Assembly: GCA_036379395.1 (NCBI GenBank)
Contig: DASVGR010000054.1
Location: 1-17,821, forward strand
Direction of reading: 5' to 3'
DNA from: Oleiagrimonas sp036379395
GTDB taxonomy: Bacteria; Pseudomonadota; Gammaproteobacteria; Xanthomonadales; Rhodanobacteraceae
Length of the DNA: 17,821 bases
The notes under the pieces were generated by a model that did not search any database, was not told where the DNA came from, and worked only from the letters and a program-made list of their open reading frames with translations. The translations under genes and the position numbers were made by a program. This document shows positions 1-7,597 of the stretch, in pieces (within the stretch, counting starts at the first letter, position 1; the number at the start of each line of letters is the position of its first letter).

Positions 1-80
1 TCATGAGGTGACAGAGTCGTCGAAAGCGCACGTCATGCCTGCATGATGTTCGGGGGGACCCGAAAACCATCAAGGCTCTT

Positions 81-103
81 GTGGGAGCCCGCCTGCGGGC
101 GAA
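81..103 (+). repeat. REP-like palindrome, GTGG-headed variant
   Basis: The sequence begins GTGGGAGCCCGCC and returns through GCGGGC, giving a GCCCGC/GCGGGC hairpin. The GTGG head and the GGAGC start match the other REP elements in this window apart from the stem bases. It faces the element at 130-155 tail to tail, so the pair could form a larger REPIN-like structure. Confidence 0.6.
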
Positions 104-129
104 GGGGGTTTGTTTCATGCCGGCATCTG

Positions 130-155
130 GCCATCGCGCGCAGGCGCGCTCCTAC
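130..155 (-). repeat. REP palindrome, GTAG-headed
   Basis: Read on the minus strand the element starts GTAGGAGCGCGCCTGC and closes with GCGCGATGGC. It contains a GCGCGC/GCGCGC stem. The 26 bases are identical to 5331-5356, so this is a dispersed repeat family. It lies 11 bases past the lptB stop codon, where it could protect the 3' end of the mRNA or slow transcription. GTAG-headed elements of this kind (SMAG elements) are known from Stenotrophomonas and are mobilised by RAYT transposases. No such transposase is in this window. Confidence 0.8.
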
Positions 156-166
156 GGCAAGGTTTG

Positions 167-886
<720 letters not shown>

Positions 887-889
887 CGG

Positions 890-1477
890 TCAGTGCTTGC
901 CCGTGGATGAGGCGGAGGCCGGCTGGCCGGTACTGGCCGCCTGACGTGGCTGGAAAGTCAGATGCACGCGGTTGTCGCCGTGGCTTTGTGCCGTCATGGT
1001 GCTGGTTTCGGTGTTGTAGACCAGGGTGTCGCCCTTGGCCTGGCCACGGCCGGCCTGCTTGATGTCGGCATCGCCGGTAAACGTCGCCACGCCCTTGGGG
1101 ATGTCGTAGTCGATGGTGTTGGCGTGACCGGTGACGAGGTTGCCGTTGTCATCCATTTGGCGCAGGTGGGCCGGGGAGCCGGTCAGGACCACGCGGGACA
1201 CGCGCGAATTGGCGTCGAAATACACCGTGGCGCTGGCGCTGGTGATCTTGAGCGTGCCCTGGGTGATGGTGACATCGCCCTTGAGATGGCTCACACCGTT
1301 GGGCGTGGCGCTGGCATCGGCCGATTTGGCGGCCACTTCGACCGGCTGCGAGCGGTCGCTTTTTTTGGCGTGGGCCGGCAACGACAACGCGCCGCACAGC
1401 AGGCCGGCAGCGACGAGGAGGGCCAGAAACGAGGCCTTACTTGTGTGCGCTGGGCGCAAACGTGCCATGGAAATCAT
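890..1477 (-). CDS. lptA: Lipopolysaccharide transport periplasmic protein LptA
   Basis: This is a periplasmic OstA/LptA-type beta-jellyroll protein that forms the bridge carrying LPS between LptC and LptD. The N-terminus is a clear signal peptide: MISMARLRP, a hydrophobic stretch FLALLVAAGLL, and an AHA-type cleavage site near residues 34-37. The mature part contains the family pattern GDVTITQGTLKITSASATVY and a second repeat with GDADIKQAGRGQAKGDTLVY. I chose the ATG at 1477 because GGAG lies seven bases upstream; the ATG at 1468 is an alternative. The reading frame stays open further upstream, but that part is a shadow of lptC. The start lies inside the 3' end of lptC (about 41 bases of overlap), and lptB follows after three bases. 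Confidence 0.93.
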   Translation of the reverse strand: MISMARLRPAHTSKASFLALLVAAGLLCGALSLPAHAKKSDRSQPVEVAAKSADASATPNGVSHLKGDVTITQGTLKITSASATVYFDANSRVSRVVLTGSPAHLRQMDDNGNLVTGHANTIDYDIPKGVATFTGDADIKQAGRGQAKGDTLVYNTETSTMTAQSHGDNRVHLTFQPRQAASTGQPASASSTGKH

Positions 1478-2021
1478 GCAGCAGCTCCAGGTGCTTGGAA
1501 TCGAGATTGGCGCGCAGGCCGATGCTGGACATTCTAGAGGTTCCCTGGCGCAGGTGGGCCGGTTGCGCGGTGGCCAGTTCGTGCTTGAGCGGCCAGGCGG
1601 TGACGTCGGAGGTGTCGATTTGCGCCGAGGGCACACCGTCTTGTTCGGGGCGTTGCATTTGCACCGGCCCCATCAGCTTGATGACGGTATGGTTGGCGTT
1701 GACCCAGCCGTAGTCGGCATGGCCGTGCCACGGCCCGCCCTTGGCGCCGTCGCGCGGCGGCAGCAGAAAATGCGGCTTGTCGACGTAGAACGAGTTGTCG
1801 CCGTTGCGCCGTTGCAGCGAGGGCGAGCGCATGCGAAAGCTCAGCGCGCCGTCCGGCGCATACGCGTACAGCGTGAAATCGTGCAGCGTGTAGCCCGAGC
1901 GCGGCGGTCCGACCAGCGCACGCGGTTTGGGTGGCGGGCGCAGCCACCACAGCGCGATCTGCACCAGTGCGACCGCGACGGCCAGGATGGCCAGGCTGAT
2001 GACGAGACGGCGTTGCGTCAT
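1437..2021 (-). CDS. lptC: LPS export ABC transporter periplasmic protein LptC
   Basis: LptC is a bitopic inner-membrane protein that receives LPS from LptBFG and passes it to LptA. The 194-residue product has one N-terminal membrane anchor (LVISLAILAVAVALVQIALW, about residues 6-25), followed by a periplasmic domain with SGYTLHDFTLYAYAPDGALS and MSSIGLRANLDSKHLELLHD, patterns usual for the LptC fold. Sequence conservation in this family is low, so position between kdsC and lptA is important support. The start codon overlaps the kdsC stop as ATGA, and the 3' end overlaps the start of lptA. Confidence 0.92.
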   Translation of the reverse strand: MTQRRLVISLAILAVAVALVQIALWWLRPPPKPRALVGPPRSGYTLHDFTLYAYAPDGALSFRMRSPSLQRRNGDNSFYVDKPHFLLPPRDGAKGGPWHGHADYGWVNANHTVIKLMGPVQMQRPEQDGVPSAQIDTSDVTAWPLKHELATAQPAHLRQGTSRMSSIGLRANLDSKHLELLHDFHGTFAPSAHK

Positions 2022-2566
2022 GCCGGCTTGGCAAGGTCAAGCTTGCCTTGGGCGGAAAGGATCAGGTCGCACACCTCGCGCGCCGCGCCATCGCCGCCGC
2101 ACTGGCGCGTTTGCCAGTGCGTGTACGGCAGCACTTGCGTGTGCGCGTTGGCCACGGCCACGGCCAGGCCGGACACCTGCATGGCCGGCACGTCGGACAG
2201 GTCGTCGCCGGTGAAGGCGGTTTGTTCGGCAGTGACGCCCAGTGCCTTTTGCAGCTGGGCCAGGCAGGCACGCTTGTCTTTTTGGCCCTGGTAGACATGG
2301 TCGATGCCCAGTTCCTCGGCGCGCAGCGCCACCGGGCGGCTGACGCGCGCGGTGATGATGGCCACCGTGATGCCGTGGGCCATCAGGCGTTTCAGGCCGT
2401 GTCCGTCATGCGCGTGAAATGCTTTCAGCTCGTGGCCGTCTTCGGTGTACCACAGCCGGCCGTCGGTCAACGTGCCGTCCACGTCGAAGGCGGCCAGGCG
2501 GATGCGCGACGCGCGCTCGCGCACGGCGTCGGAAGCGAAATTGAACAGTTCAGCGGTCATGGGCAT
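2018..2566 (-). CDS. kdsC: 3-deoxy-D-manno-octulosonate 8-phosphate phosphatase KdsC
   Basis: KdsC removes the phosphate from Kdo-8-phosphate to give Kdo for the LPS inner core. It is a cap-less HAD-family phosphatase acting as a tetramer in the cytosol. Motif I is FDVDGTLTDG with nucleophile Asp28 and acid/base Asp30, motif II is the Thr in IITAR (about residue 72), the lysine is in QGQKDK, and motif IV is GDDLSD (120-125). Length with the chosen start is 182 residues, normal for KdsC. The start is uncertain: ATGs at 2566 and 2560 are both possible and neither has a good ribosome binding site. The frame extends to 2590, but that part reads through a REP element. The stop overlaps lptC. Confidence 0.95.
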   Translation of the reverse strand: MPMTAELFNFASDAVRERASRIRLAAFDVDGTLTDGRLWYTEDGHELKAFHAHDGHGLKRLMAHGITVAIITARVSRPVALRAEELGIDHVYQGQKDKRACLAQLQKALGVTAEQTAFTGDDLSDVPAMQVSGLAVAVANAHTQVLPYTHWQTRQCGGDGAAREVCDLILSAQGKLDLAKPA

Positions 2567-2575
2567 GGCTTCATT

Positions 2576-2598
2576 GTAGGAGCGGCGCAAGCCGCGAC
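2576..2598 (+). repeat. REP palindrome between kdsD and kdsC
   Basis: The element starts GTAGGAGCGGCGCAAGCC and ends GCGAC, with a CGGC/GCCG stem. It shares the GTAGGAGC head with the copies at 130-155 and 5331-5356 but has a different stem, so it is a second subfamily. It lies in the 87-base gap between kdsD and kdsC, immediately before the kdsC start. Confidence 0.75.
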
Positions 2599-2653
2599 GC
2601 GGGGGGCGGACATGCCGCGGGGCCGGTCTTGTCGCGACGGCCGGCCGCTGATG

Positions 2654-3661
2654 TTAAACCACGCGGGCGCGCAGCAAATCGTGGATGTTCAGCGCGCCGA
2701 CGACGTGGTTGTCGGCGTCAACCACCAGCAGCGCGTGGATCTGGTGCTTTTCCATCAATTGCGCGGCCTCCACCGCCAGCTTGTCGGCGGTGATGGTCTT
2801 GGGGTGGCGCGACATCAGCTCGCTGACCTTGCTGGCACGCAGGTCCACGTCGTCATCGTCCAGCGCGCGGCGCAGGTCGCCGTCGGTGAACACGCCGACC
2901 AAACGCGCGTCGGCGTTGACCACGGCGGTCAGGCCAAGGCGTTTTTGCGTCACCTCGACCAGTGCCGCGCGCATGTCGGCGCTGGCGGCGACGGACGGGA
3001 TGCCGTCACCGGTGTGCATGACGTCGGCAATGCGCAGCAGCAGGCGCCGGCCGAGGCTGCCGGCGGGATGCGAGCGCGCGAAATCGGCGGCGGTGAAACC
3101 GCGCGCTTCCAGCAGCGCGATGGCCAACGCATCGCCCATGACCAGCGCCGCGGTGGTGCTGGAGGTTGGCGCCAGGCCCAGCGGGCAGGCCTCGGCCGGC
3201 ACGCTCATGTCCAGATGCACGTCAGCCTGGCGTGCCAGTGACGAGCCGGCATTGCCGGTCATGGCGATCAACGTGATGCCCTGGCGCTTGATGACCGGCA
3301 AAATCAGCAGGATCTCGTCGGTTTCGCCCGAGTTGGAAATGGCCAGCACGATGTCCTGTGGCTGGATCATGCCGAGGTCGCCGTGGCTGGCTTCGCCCGG
3401 ATGCACGAAAAACGCCGGCGTGCCGGTCGAGGCCAGCGTGGCGGCGATCTTGCGCGCGATGTGGCCCGACTTGCCCATGCCGGAAACCACCACGCGCCCG
3501 TGTCCGGCCAGGATGCGCCGGCACGCGTCGCTGAATGCGCCATCGATGCGCGTTTGCAGCGAAACGATGGCCTCGGCCTCGGTGGCGATGACGCGGCGCG
3601 CACTGGCAACCATGGCGTCGGCGGGCGGAACGGCGGACGGATCGGCGTGGGTGGCGTTCAT
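2654..3661 (-). CDS. kdsD: Arabinose-5-phosphate isomerase KdsD
   Basis: KdsD interconverts D-ribulose 5-phosphate and D-arabinose 5-phosphate, the first step towards Kdo. The 335-residue product has the usual order: an SIS sugar-isomerase domain (about 45-180, with SGMGKSGHIARK at 60-71, HPGEASHGDLGM at 87-98 and SNSGETDE at 109-116), then two CBS domains (about 210-268 and 280-335). I chose the ATG at 3661 because GAAGG precedes it closely and family members begin near here; the frame runs on to 3793 without homologous sequence. It is the first gene of the kdsD-kdsC-lptCAB run and is divergent from ibaG-murA. Confidence 0.95.
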   Translation of the reverse strand: MNATHADPSAVPPADAMVASARRVIATEAEAIVSLQTRIDGAFSDACRRILAGHGRVVVSGMGKSGHIARKIAATLASTGTPAFFVHPGEASHGDLGMIQPQDIVLAISNSGETDEILLILPVIKRQGITLIAMTGNAGSSLARQADVHLDMSVPAEACPLGLAPTSSTTAALVMGDALAIALLEARGFTAADFARSHPAGSLGRRLLLRIADVMHTGDGIPSVAASADMRAALVEVTQKRLGLTAVVNADARLVGVFTDGDLRRALDDDDVDLRASKVSELMSRHPKTITADKLAVEAAQLMEKHQIHALLVVDADNHVVGALNIHDLLRARVV

Positions 3662-3783
3662 GGACCTTCTTGCATGGTGGGACGCAGGCGATACCGGCGT
3701 GAGAGGATTTCCATTACCATCACGCCGACTTATTTTACCGTTATATAACGCGTTGCGTATATTCGCGTCGCGGTTGGAAATGC
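3662..3783. promoter_or_regulatory. Divergent promoter region between kdsD and ibaG-murA
   Basis: The 122-base gap between two divergent genes is distinctly AT-richer than its surroundings around 3730-3765. TATATAA (3742-3748) and TATATT (3758-3763) are -10-like on the plus strand. TAAAAT (complement of 3732-3737) is -10-like on the minus strand. No good -35 boxes pair with these at standard spacing, so the exact promoters are not assigned. Confidence 0.45.
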
Positions 3784-4029
3784 ATGAAAACACAAGCCAT
3801 CAAGACAGCGATTGAACAAGCCGTGCCCGATGCCACGGTTGAAGTGCGCAGCGACGACGAAGTGCACTTCGAAGCGCGCGTGGTCAGCGACGCATTTGCC
3901 GGCAAGCTGCCGCTGGCGCGTCACCGCATGGTGTATGCGGCGCTGGGCGACGACATGGGCAATGCCATCCATGCATTGAGTCTGAAAACCTTGACGCGCG
4001 AAGAAGCCGCGCGCACTTCGCGGGGATAA
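3784..4029 (+). CDS. ibaG: BolA family iron metabolism protein IbaG
   Basis: This is a small BolA-fold protein of 81 residues, the normal size for IbaG (YrbA). Family members bind monothiol glutaredoxins and help with iron-sulfur cluster handling. Visible family features are the VEVRSDDEVHFEARVV strand-helix region (19-34), the RHRMVYAAL stretch (46-54) with its conserved histidine at 47, and IHALSLKTLTREE (62-74) with a second histidine at 63. There is no cysteine, so any cluster ligation must use histidine plus partner residues. The stop codon is three bases before the murA start, the same order as in Escherichia coli, so the two are almost certainly co-transcribed. Confidence 0.92.
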   Translation: MKTQAIKTAIEQAVPDATVEVRSDDEVHFEARVVSDAFAGKLPLARHRMVYAALGDDMGNAIHALSLKTLTREEAARTSRG

Positions 4030-4032
4030 TCC

Positions 4033-5292
4033 ATGGCCAAGATCGTGATTGCCGGCGGCCACCCGCTCGAAGGTGACGTTGCCATTTCAGGCGCCAAGAA
4101 CGCCGTGCTGCCGATCCTGGCGGCCACCTTGCTGGCCGACGAGCCGGTTTCCATCGGCAACGTGCCGCATCTGCACGATGTGACCACGACGATGGAGCTG
4201 CTGGGCCAGATGGGCGTGCAGCTGGTGCTCGACGAACGCATGATGATCCACATCGACCCGCGCACGATCGACCGCTTTGCGGCGCCGTACGAGCTGGTCA
4301 AGACGATGCGCGCGTCGATCCTGGTGCTGGGCCCGCTGGTCGCGCATTTCGGCCAGGCCGAAGTATCGCTGCCGGGCGGCTGCCAGATCGGCTCGCGTCC
4401 GGTGGACCAGCACATCCGCGGCCTGCGCGCGCTGGGCGCCGAGGTCGAGGTCAAGAACGGCTACATCTACGCCAAGGCCGAGCGCCTGAAGGGCGCGCGC
4501 ATCAACATGGACATGGTGACCGTCACCGGCACCGAGAACATCATGATGGCGGCGACCTTGGCCGAAGGCACCACCATCATCGAAAACGCGGCGCAGGAGC
4601 CCGAAGTGGTGGATCTTGCGCATTGCCTGAACGCGATGGGCGCGCAGATCGAGGGTGAGGGCACCAACACGCTGGTCATCCATGGTGTCGAGCGCCTGCA
4701 CGGTTGCCATTACGACGTGCTGCCCGACCGTATCGAAACCGGCACGTTCCTCATCGCCGGCGCCATTACCGGCGGGCGCGTGCGCACGCGTCATGCGCGT
4801 CCGTCCACGCTGGAAGCGGTGTTGTCCAAGCTGGAAGAAACCGGCGCGCAGCTGAGCACCGGCGATGACTGGATCGAGCTGGACATGCGCGGCAAGCGCC
4901 CGCGCGCCATCAATCTGACCACGGCGCCGTACCCGGCGTTTCCGACCGACATGCAGGCGCAGTTCACCGCGCTCAATTGCGTGGCCGAGGGCGTGGGCGT
5001 GATCACCGAGACAGTGTTCGAAAACCGCTTCATGCACGTGCACGAATTGCAGCGCCTGGGCGCGGACATCCGTCTGGAAGGCAACACCGCCATCGTGCAG
5101 GGCGTGCCGGGCATGAGCGGTGCGCCGATCATGGCCACCGATTTGCGCGCCTCGGCGTGCCTGGTGCTGGCCGGTCTGGTGGCCGCGGGCAACACCACGG
5201 TCGACCGCGTGTACCACATCGACCGCGGCTACGAGAACATCGAGGAAAAGCTCAGCGGCCTGGGCGCGAACATCCGTCGCCTGCCGAATTGA
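4033..5292 (+). CDS. murA: UDP-N-acetylglucosamine 1-carboxyvinyltransferase MurA
   Basis: MurA transfers enolpyruvate from PEP to UDP-GlcNAc in the cytosol, the first committed step of peptidoglycan synthesis and the target of fosfomycin. The 419-residue length is standard. Key residues are present: Lys22 and Asn23 in SGAKNAVLP, the fosfomycin-reactive Cys117 in LPGGCQIGSRPVDQH (Cys115 in E. coli numbering), Arg122, and the catalytic Asp306 in PAFPTDMQAQ. Because the cysteine is present and not replaced by aspartate, the enzyme should be fosfomycin-sensitive at the target level. The start follows ibaG by three bases. The 3' end is followed by a REP pair and a short terminator-like hairpin. 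Confidence 0.98.
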   Translation: MAKIVIAGGHPLEGDVAISGAKNAVLPILAATLLADEPVSIGNVPHLHDVTTTMELLGQMGVQLVLDERMMIHIDPRTIDRFAAPYELVKTMRASILVLGPLVAHFGQAEVSLPGGCQIGSRPVDQHIRGLRALGAEVEVKNGYIYAKAERLKGARINMDMVTVTGTENIMMAATLAEGTTIIENAAQEPEVVDLAHCLNAMGAQIEGEGTNTLVIHGVERLHGCHYDVLPDRIETGTFLIAGAITGGRVRTRHARPSTLEAVLSKLEETGAQLSTGDDWIELDMRGKRPRAINLTTAPYPAFPTDMQAQFTALNCVAEGVGVITETVFENRFMHVHELQRLGADIRLEGNTAIVQGVPGMSGAPIMATDLRASACLVLAGLVAAGNTTVDRVYHIDRGYENIEEKLSGLGANIRRLPN

Positions 5293-5329
5293 TCGGCGCC
5301 TCGGCAGGGCCTGGCGCCAGCCGCCATCT

Positions 5330-5400
5330 TGCCATCGCGCGCAGGCGCGCTCCTACGTTGGCTCAACGCTTTTTTAGGAGCGCGCCTGCGCGCGATGGCA
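5330..5400. repeat. Perfect 26-bp inverted repeat formed by two head-to-head REPs
   Basis: The arms 5330-5355 and 5375-5400 are exact reverse complements over 26 bases, separated by 19 bases. Each arm is itself a REP with an internal GCGCGC palindrome. The left arm is headed GTAG on the minus strand, and bases 5331-5356 are identical to 130-155. The right arm is on the plus strand with a TTAG head. The structure lies between the convergent genes murA and ccmI and could act on both transcripts. Confidence 0.9.
5356..5375 (+). terminator. Candidate intrinsic terminator after murA
   Basis: In the loop of the large inverted repeat, CGTTG (5356-5360) pairs with CAACG (5364-5368) around a GCT loop and is followed by C and six T residues (5370-5375). 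The stem is short (5 bp), so the terminator may be weak on its own. It may work together with the surrounding REP hairpin. It would serve murA transcription. Confidence 0.5.
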
Positions 5401-5440
5401 TCAAAAAACGGGCCGTCGACAAGGCGTTCCCGCGAAAGCC

Positions 5441-6520
5441 CTACAGCGTGCGGTTGATGACGATGCTGGCTTCCGCTTTCGGACCGACCGCGAGCGGGCC
5501 GGTGGAGCCTTCCAGATCGCCGGTTTGCGGCGCGGCCTGGCCGCTGGCCGACACGCGTGCGGTCAGGATGACCTTGCCGGCCGAAGCCAGGTCGTGGCCC
5601 GGCGCCATGGCCATGGCGTTGGTCAGCGTGATGGTGGCCGGCAGGTCACCCACTTTCAGGCGATCGACGGCCAGCGGCACCGGCGAGCCATTCGCCGCGT
5701 GGGCGTAGACGAACAGGGTTTCGTCGGCCTTGGCCCGCGCCTTCAGGCCGGGATCGAGACTGACGCTGACCTTGATGCTGGGCGCGTCGGCGGTGGCCTT
5801 GGGCGCGCTGGCCTGACGGTTCGGATCAAGCAGGGCTTCGGCCTGGGCCTGTGTCTTGCCGGTCGCGCGCGCGTTGGCCATGGCAATCTGGCGGCTGACG
5901 GCGTTGGCGACGTCGCTGTCCGGTGACAGCAGCACTTGCAGGCGGCGCCACATCAGCGCGGCGTCCACGAAATGGCCGGCCTGGTAATCGCTGATACCCA
6001 TCAGCCACAGGCCGCGCTGGTTGTGCGGGTCGGTCTTGAGGGCCTGCTGCAGACGCGCGCGCGAGGCGCCTTCGATGAGATGGTCGGGCCGCGCCAGCGA
6101 GTCGGCCTCGACCCACGCGACCATGATGTCGGCACTGTCCGGCGCCAGTTTCAGCGCGTGCGCGTAGGCGTCGCGGGCCTTGGCCGGCTGCTTGAGGATG
6201 CCGTAGGACTGGCCCAGCAGCAGCCAGCCCTGCAAGTCGTTGGGCGATTTTTGCAGGCGCTGCCGCAACGCGGTGATGGCCTGGCTGACGGTCATTTGCG
6301 GTTGCGCATGGCGCACCGAAGCCTCGACCGCAGCCGGGGTACCGAGGTTTGCGTAGGCGAAAATGGCCGCCAGCGGCAGGGCGAAGGCCAGTCCGAGGCT
6401 CAGGAAAAAAATGCCGCGCGAACGCCCCGCCTGTCGCCCGCGCCGCACCAGTGGCAGCAGGACAAGCGCGAGGGCCGCGATGATCATGACGGCGGCGATG
6501 AGGTAAAAAACGGTCAGCAT
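5441..6520 (-). CDS. ccmI: Cytochrome c maturation protein CcmI (TPR apocytochrome chaperone)
   Basis: CcmI (CycH) binds the C-terminus of apocytochrome c and presents it to the CcmF/CcmH haem ligation complex. The 359-residue protein has two N-terminal membrane segments (about 3-25 and 37-57), then TPR-like helices (about 75-210, including LQGWLLLGQSYGILKQPAKA and YAHALKLAPDSADIM), and a periplasmic beta-rich C-terminal domain (about 245-359, with PSIKVSVSLDPGLKARA and LFVYAHAANGSPVPLAVDRL). This two-part layout is the usual one for CcmI. It is the last gene of the ccm run, 46 bases after ccmH, and converges on murA. Confidence 0.93.
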   Translation of the reverse strand: MLTVFYLIAAVMIIAALALVLLPLVRRGRQAGRSRGIFFLSLGLAFALPLAAIFAYANLGTPAAVEASVRHAQPQMTVSQAITALRQRLQKSPNDLQGWLLLGQSYGILKQPAKARDAYAHALKLAPDSADIMVAWVEADSLARPDHLIEGASRARLQQALKTDPHNQRGLWLMGISDYQAGHFVDAALMWRRLQVLLSPDSDVANAVSRQIAMANARATGKTQAQAEALLDPNRQASAPKATADAPSIKVSVSLDPGLKARAKADETLFVYAHAANGSPVPLAVDRLKVGDLPATITLTNAMAMAPGHDLASAGKVILTARVSASGQAAPQTGDLEGSTGPLAVGPKAEASIVINRTL

Positions 6521-6566
6521 GCTTGGCTATCTGTGTGAAGGGCGGCAGGTGGACGCGGGATGTGTT

Positions 6567-7046
6567 TTACCACTCGTCGTCATCGGCGGCAGGCACGGTG
6601 GGGGGCGGTCCGTGACGGCGTCGGCGCACGGTGATGACGATGGCGCCCGCGCCCAGCAGCAACACGACGAGCGGGCCGAACCACAGCAGCCATGTCGATG
6701 GCTTCACCGGCGGCTTGTACAGCACGTAGTCCGAATAGCGCGCGACGAAGTAATCCTTGATTTGCTGGTTGGTCCAGCCCTTCTGCATCTGCTCGAACAC
6801 GATGTGGCGCATTTGCTGCGCCAGTTCGGCGTTGGACGCGGCCAGACTTTCGTCCTGGCAGACCAGGCAGCGCATCTGCCTGGTCAGCTTCTGGAAGCGC
6901 ACTTCCTGCGCGTGGTTCTTGAACGGCAGCGGGTCGATGGTCGCCGCCGGCGCTTCCTGCGCGCAGGCACTGGCCATGCCGATGACCAGCGTGACCAGCA
7001 AGGTGGCGGCAAGGGCCGCAAGGCGGGCGGGCAGGCGACGGGTCAT
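6567..7046 (-). CDS. ccmH: Cytochrome c maturation protein CcmH (CcmL type)
   Basis: CcmH is a periplasmic, membrane-anchored thiol-disulfide protein that reduces the CXXCH cysteines of apocytochrome c before haem attachment. The 159-residue protein has a signal peptide (to about residue 29), the family motif MRCLVCQDESLAASNA with redox Cys60 and Cys63, and a C-terminal membrane helix (about 118-140) followed by RRRR. It corresponds to the N-terminal half of the fused E. coli CcmH; the TPR half is the separate ccmI gene. The start overlaps the ccmG stop codon as ATGA. A longer frame reading through ccmG from 7616 is a shadow until this ATG. Confidence 0.95.
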   Translation of the reverse strand: MTRRLPARLAALAATLLVTLVIGMASACAQEAPAATIDPLPFKNHAQEVRFQKLTRQMRCLVCQDESLAASNAELAQQMRHIVFEQMQKGWTNQQIKDYFVARYSDYVLYKPPVKPSTWLLWFGPLVVLLLGAGAIVITVRRRRHGPPPTVPAADDDEW

Positions 7047-7597
7047 GACTGGCCCTCGCGTTTGAGCTTGGCGATTTTCGGTTCCAGCACGTCGCGGATG
7101 ACCTTGGGCGTGAGCGGGCCGATGTGCTTGTAGCGGATGAACCCCTTGGCGTCGATGAGATAGGTTTCCGGCGCGCCGTAGACGCCGAAGTTGATCGCCG
7201 TCAAGCCGCTCTGGTCGCTCACGACCATGTGGTACGGACTGCCGTGGCGCGCCAGCCAGGCCTTGGCGTCGGCGGGCTTGTCCTTGTAGTCGTAGCCGAT
7301 CAGCGGCACGCCCAGGCGCGAGGCGTAATCCATCAGCACCGGATGCTCTTCGCCGCAGGCGAAGCACCAGCTGGCGAACACGTTGACGAGGTACGGCTGG
7401 CCGAGCATGTCGGCCTTGGTCAGATCCTTGCCGGGCACGTCCAGACGCGGCAGATTGAACGCCGGCGCGGGCTTGTTGATGAGCGGCGAGGGCACCTCGC
7501 GCGGCAGGTGATACTTGCCCCACCAGATGCCGAAACCCAGCAGGGCCAGCAGCGCGATGAAAACCGTCAGCGGCAGCGCTCGGGTGGTGCGGGTCAT
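7043..7597 (-). CDS. ccmG: Thiol:disulfide interchange protein CcmG/DsbE
   Basis: CcmG is a membrane-anchored periplasmic thioredoxin-like protein that supplies reductant for apocytochrome c in cytochrome c maturation. The 184 residues comprise an N-terminal anchor (about 9-26), a thioredoxin fold with active site WCFAC (Cys78, Cys81) followed by EEHP, and the cis-proline loop YGAPETY (Pro143). Both are typical of CcmG and distinguish it from general thioredoxins. It overlaps ccmF upstream and ccmH downstream by ATGA, so translation is probably coupled across the three genes. Confidence 0.96.
   Translation of the reverse strand: MTRTTRALPLTVFIALLALLGFGIWWGKYHLPREVPSPLINKPAPAFNLPRLDVPGKDLTKADMLGQPYLVNVFASWCFACGEEHPVLMDYASRLGVPLIGYDYKDKPADAKAWLARHGSPYHMVVSDQSGLTAINFGVYGAPETYLIDAKGFIRYKHIGPLTPKVIRDVLEPKIAKLKREGQS

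Larger units (their letters stand above)
1..166. other. Intergenic region downstream of lptB with two REP palindromes
   Basis: No convincing coding sequence is visible before the lptB stop codon. The stretch holds two short GC-rich palindromic REP elements (81-103 and 130-155) in opposite orientation. In many gammaproteobacteria rpoN follows lptB. It is not seen in these bases, but the window ends too soon to say whether it lies further left. Confidence 0.6.

Noticed and set aside
1131..3815. Long plus-strand open frames (1131-2294, 2048-3241, 2685-3815) opposite lptA/lptC/kdsC/kdsD
   Set aside because: The minus-strand genes are unmistakable and tightly packed; the antisense frames carry no motifs or ribosome binding sites.
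4087..5217. A 376-codon open frame on the minus strand opposite murA
   Set aside because: It is antisense to murA, has low-complexity His/Arg/Ala composition and no family features.
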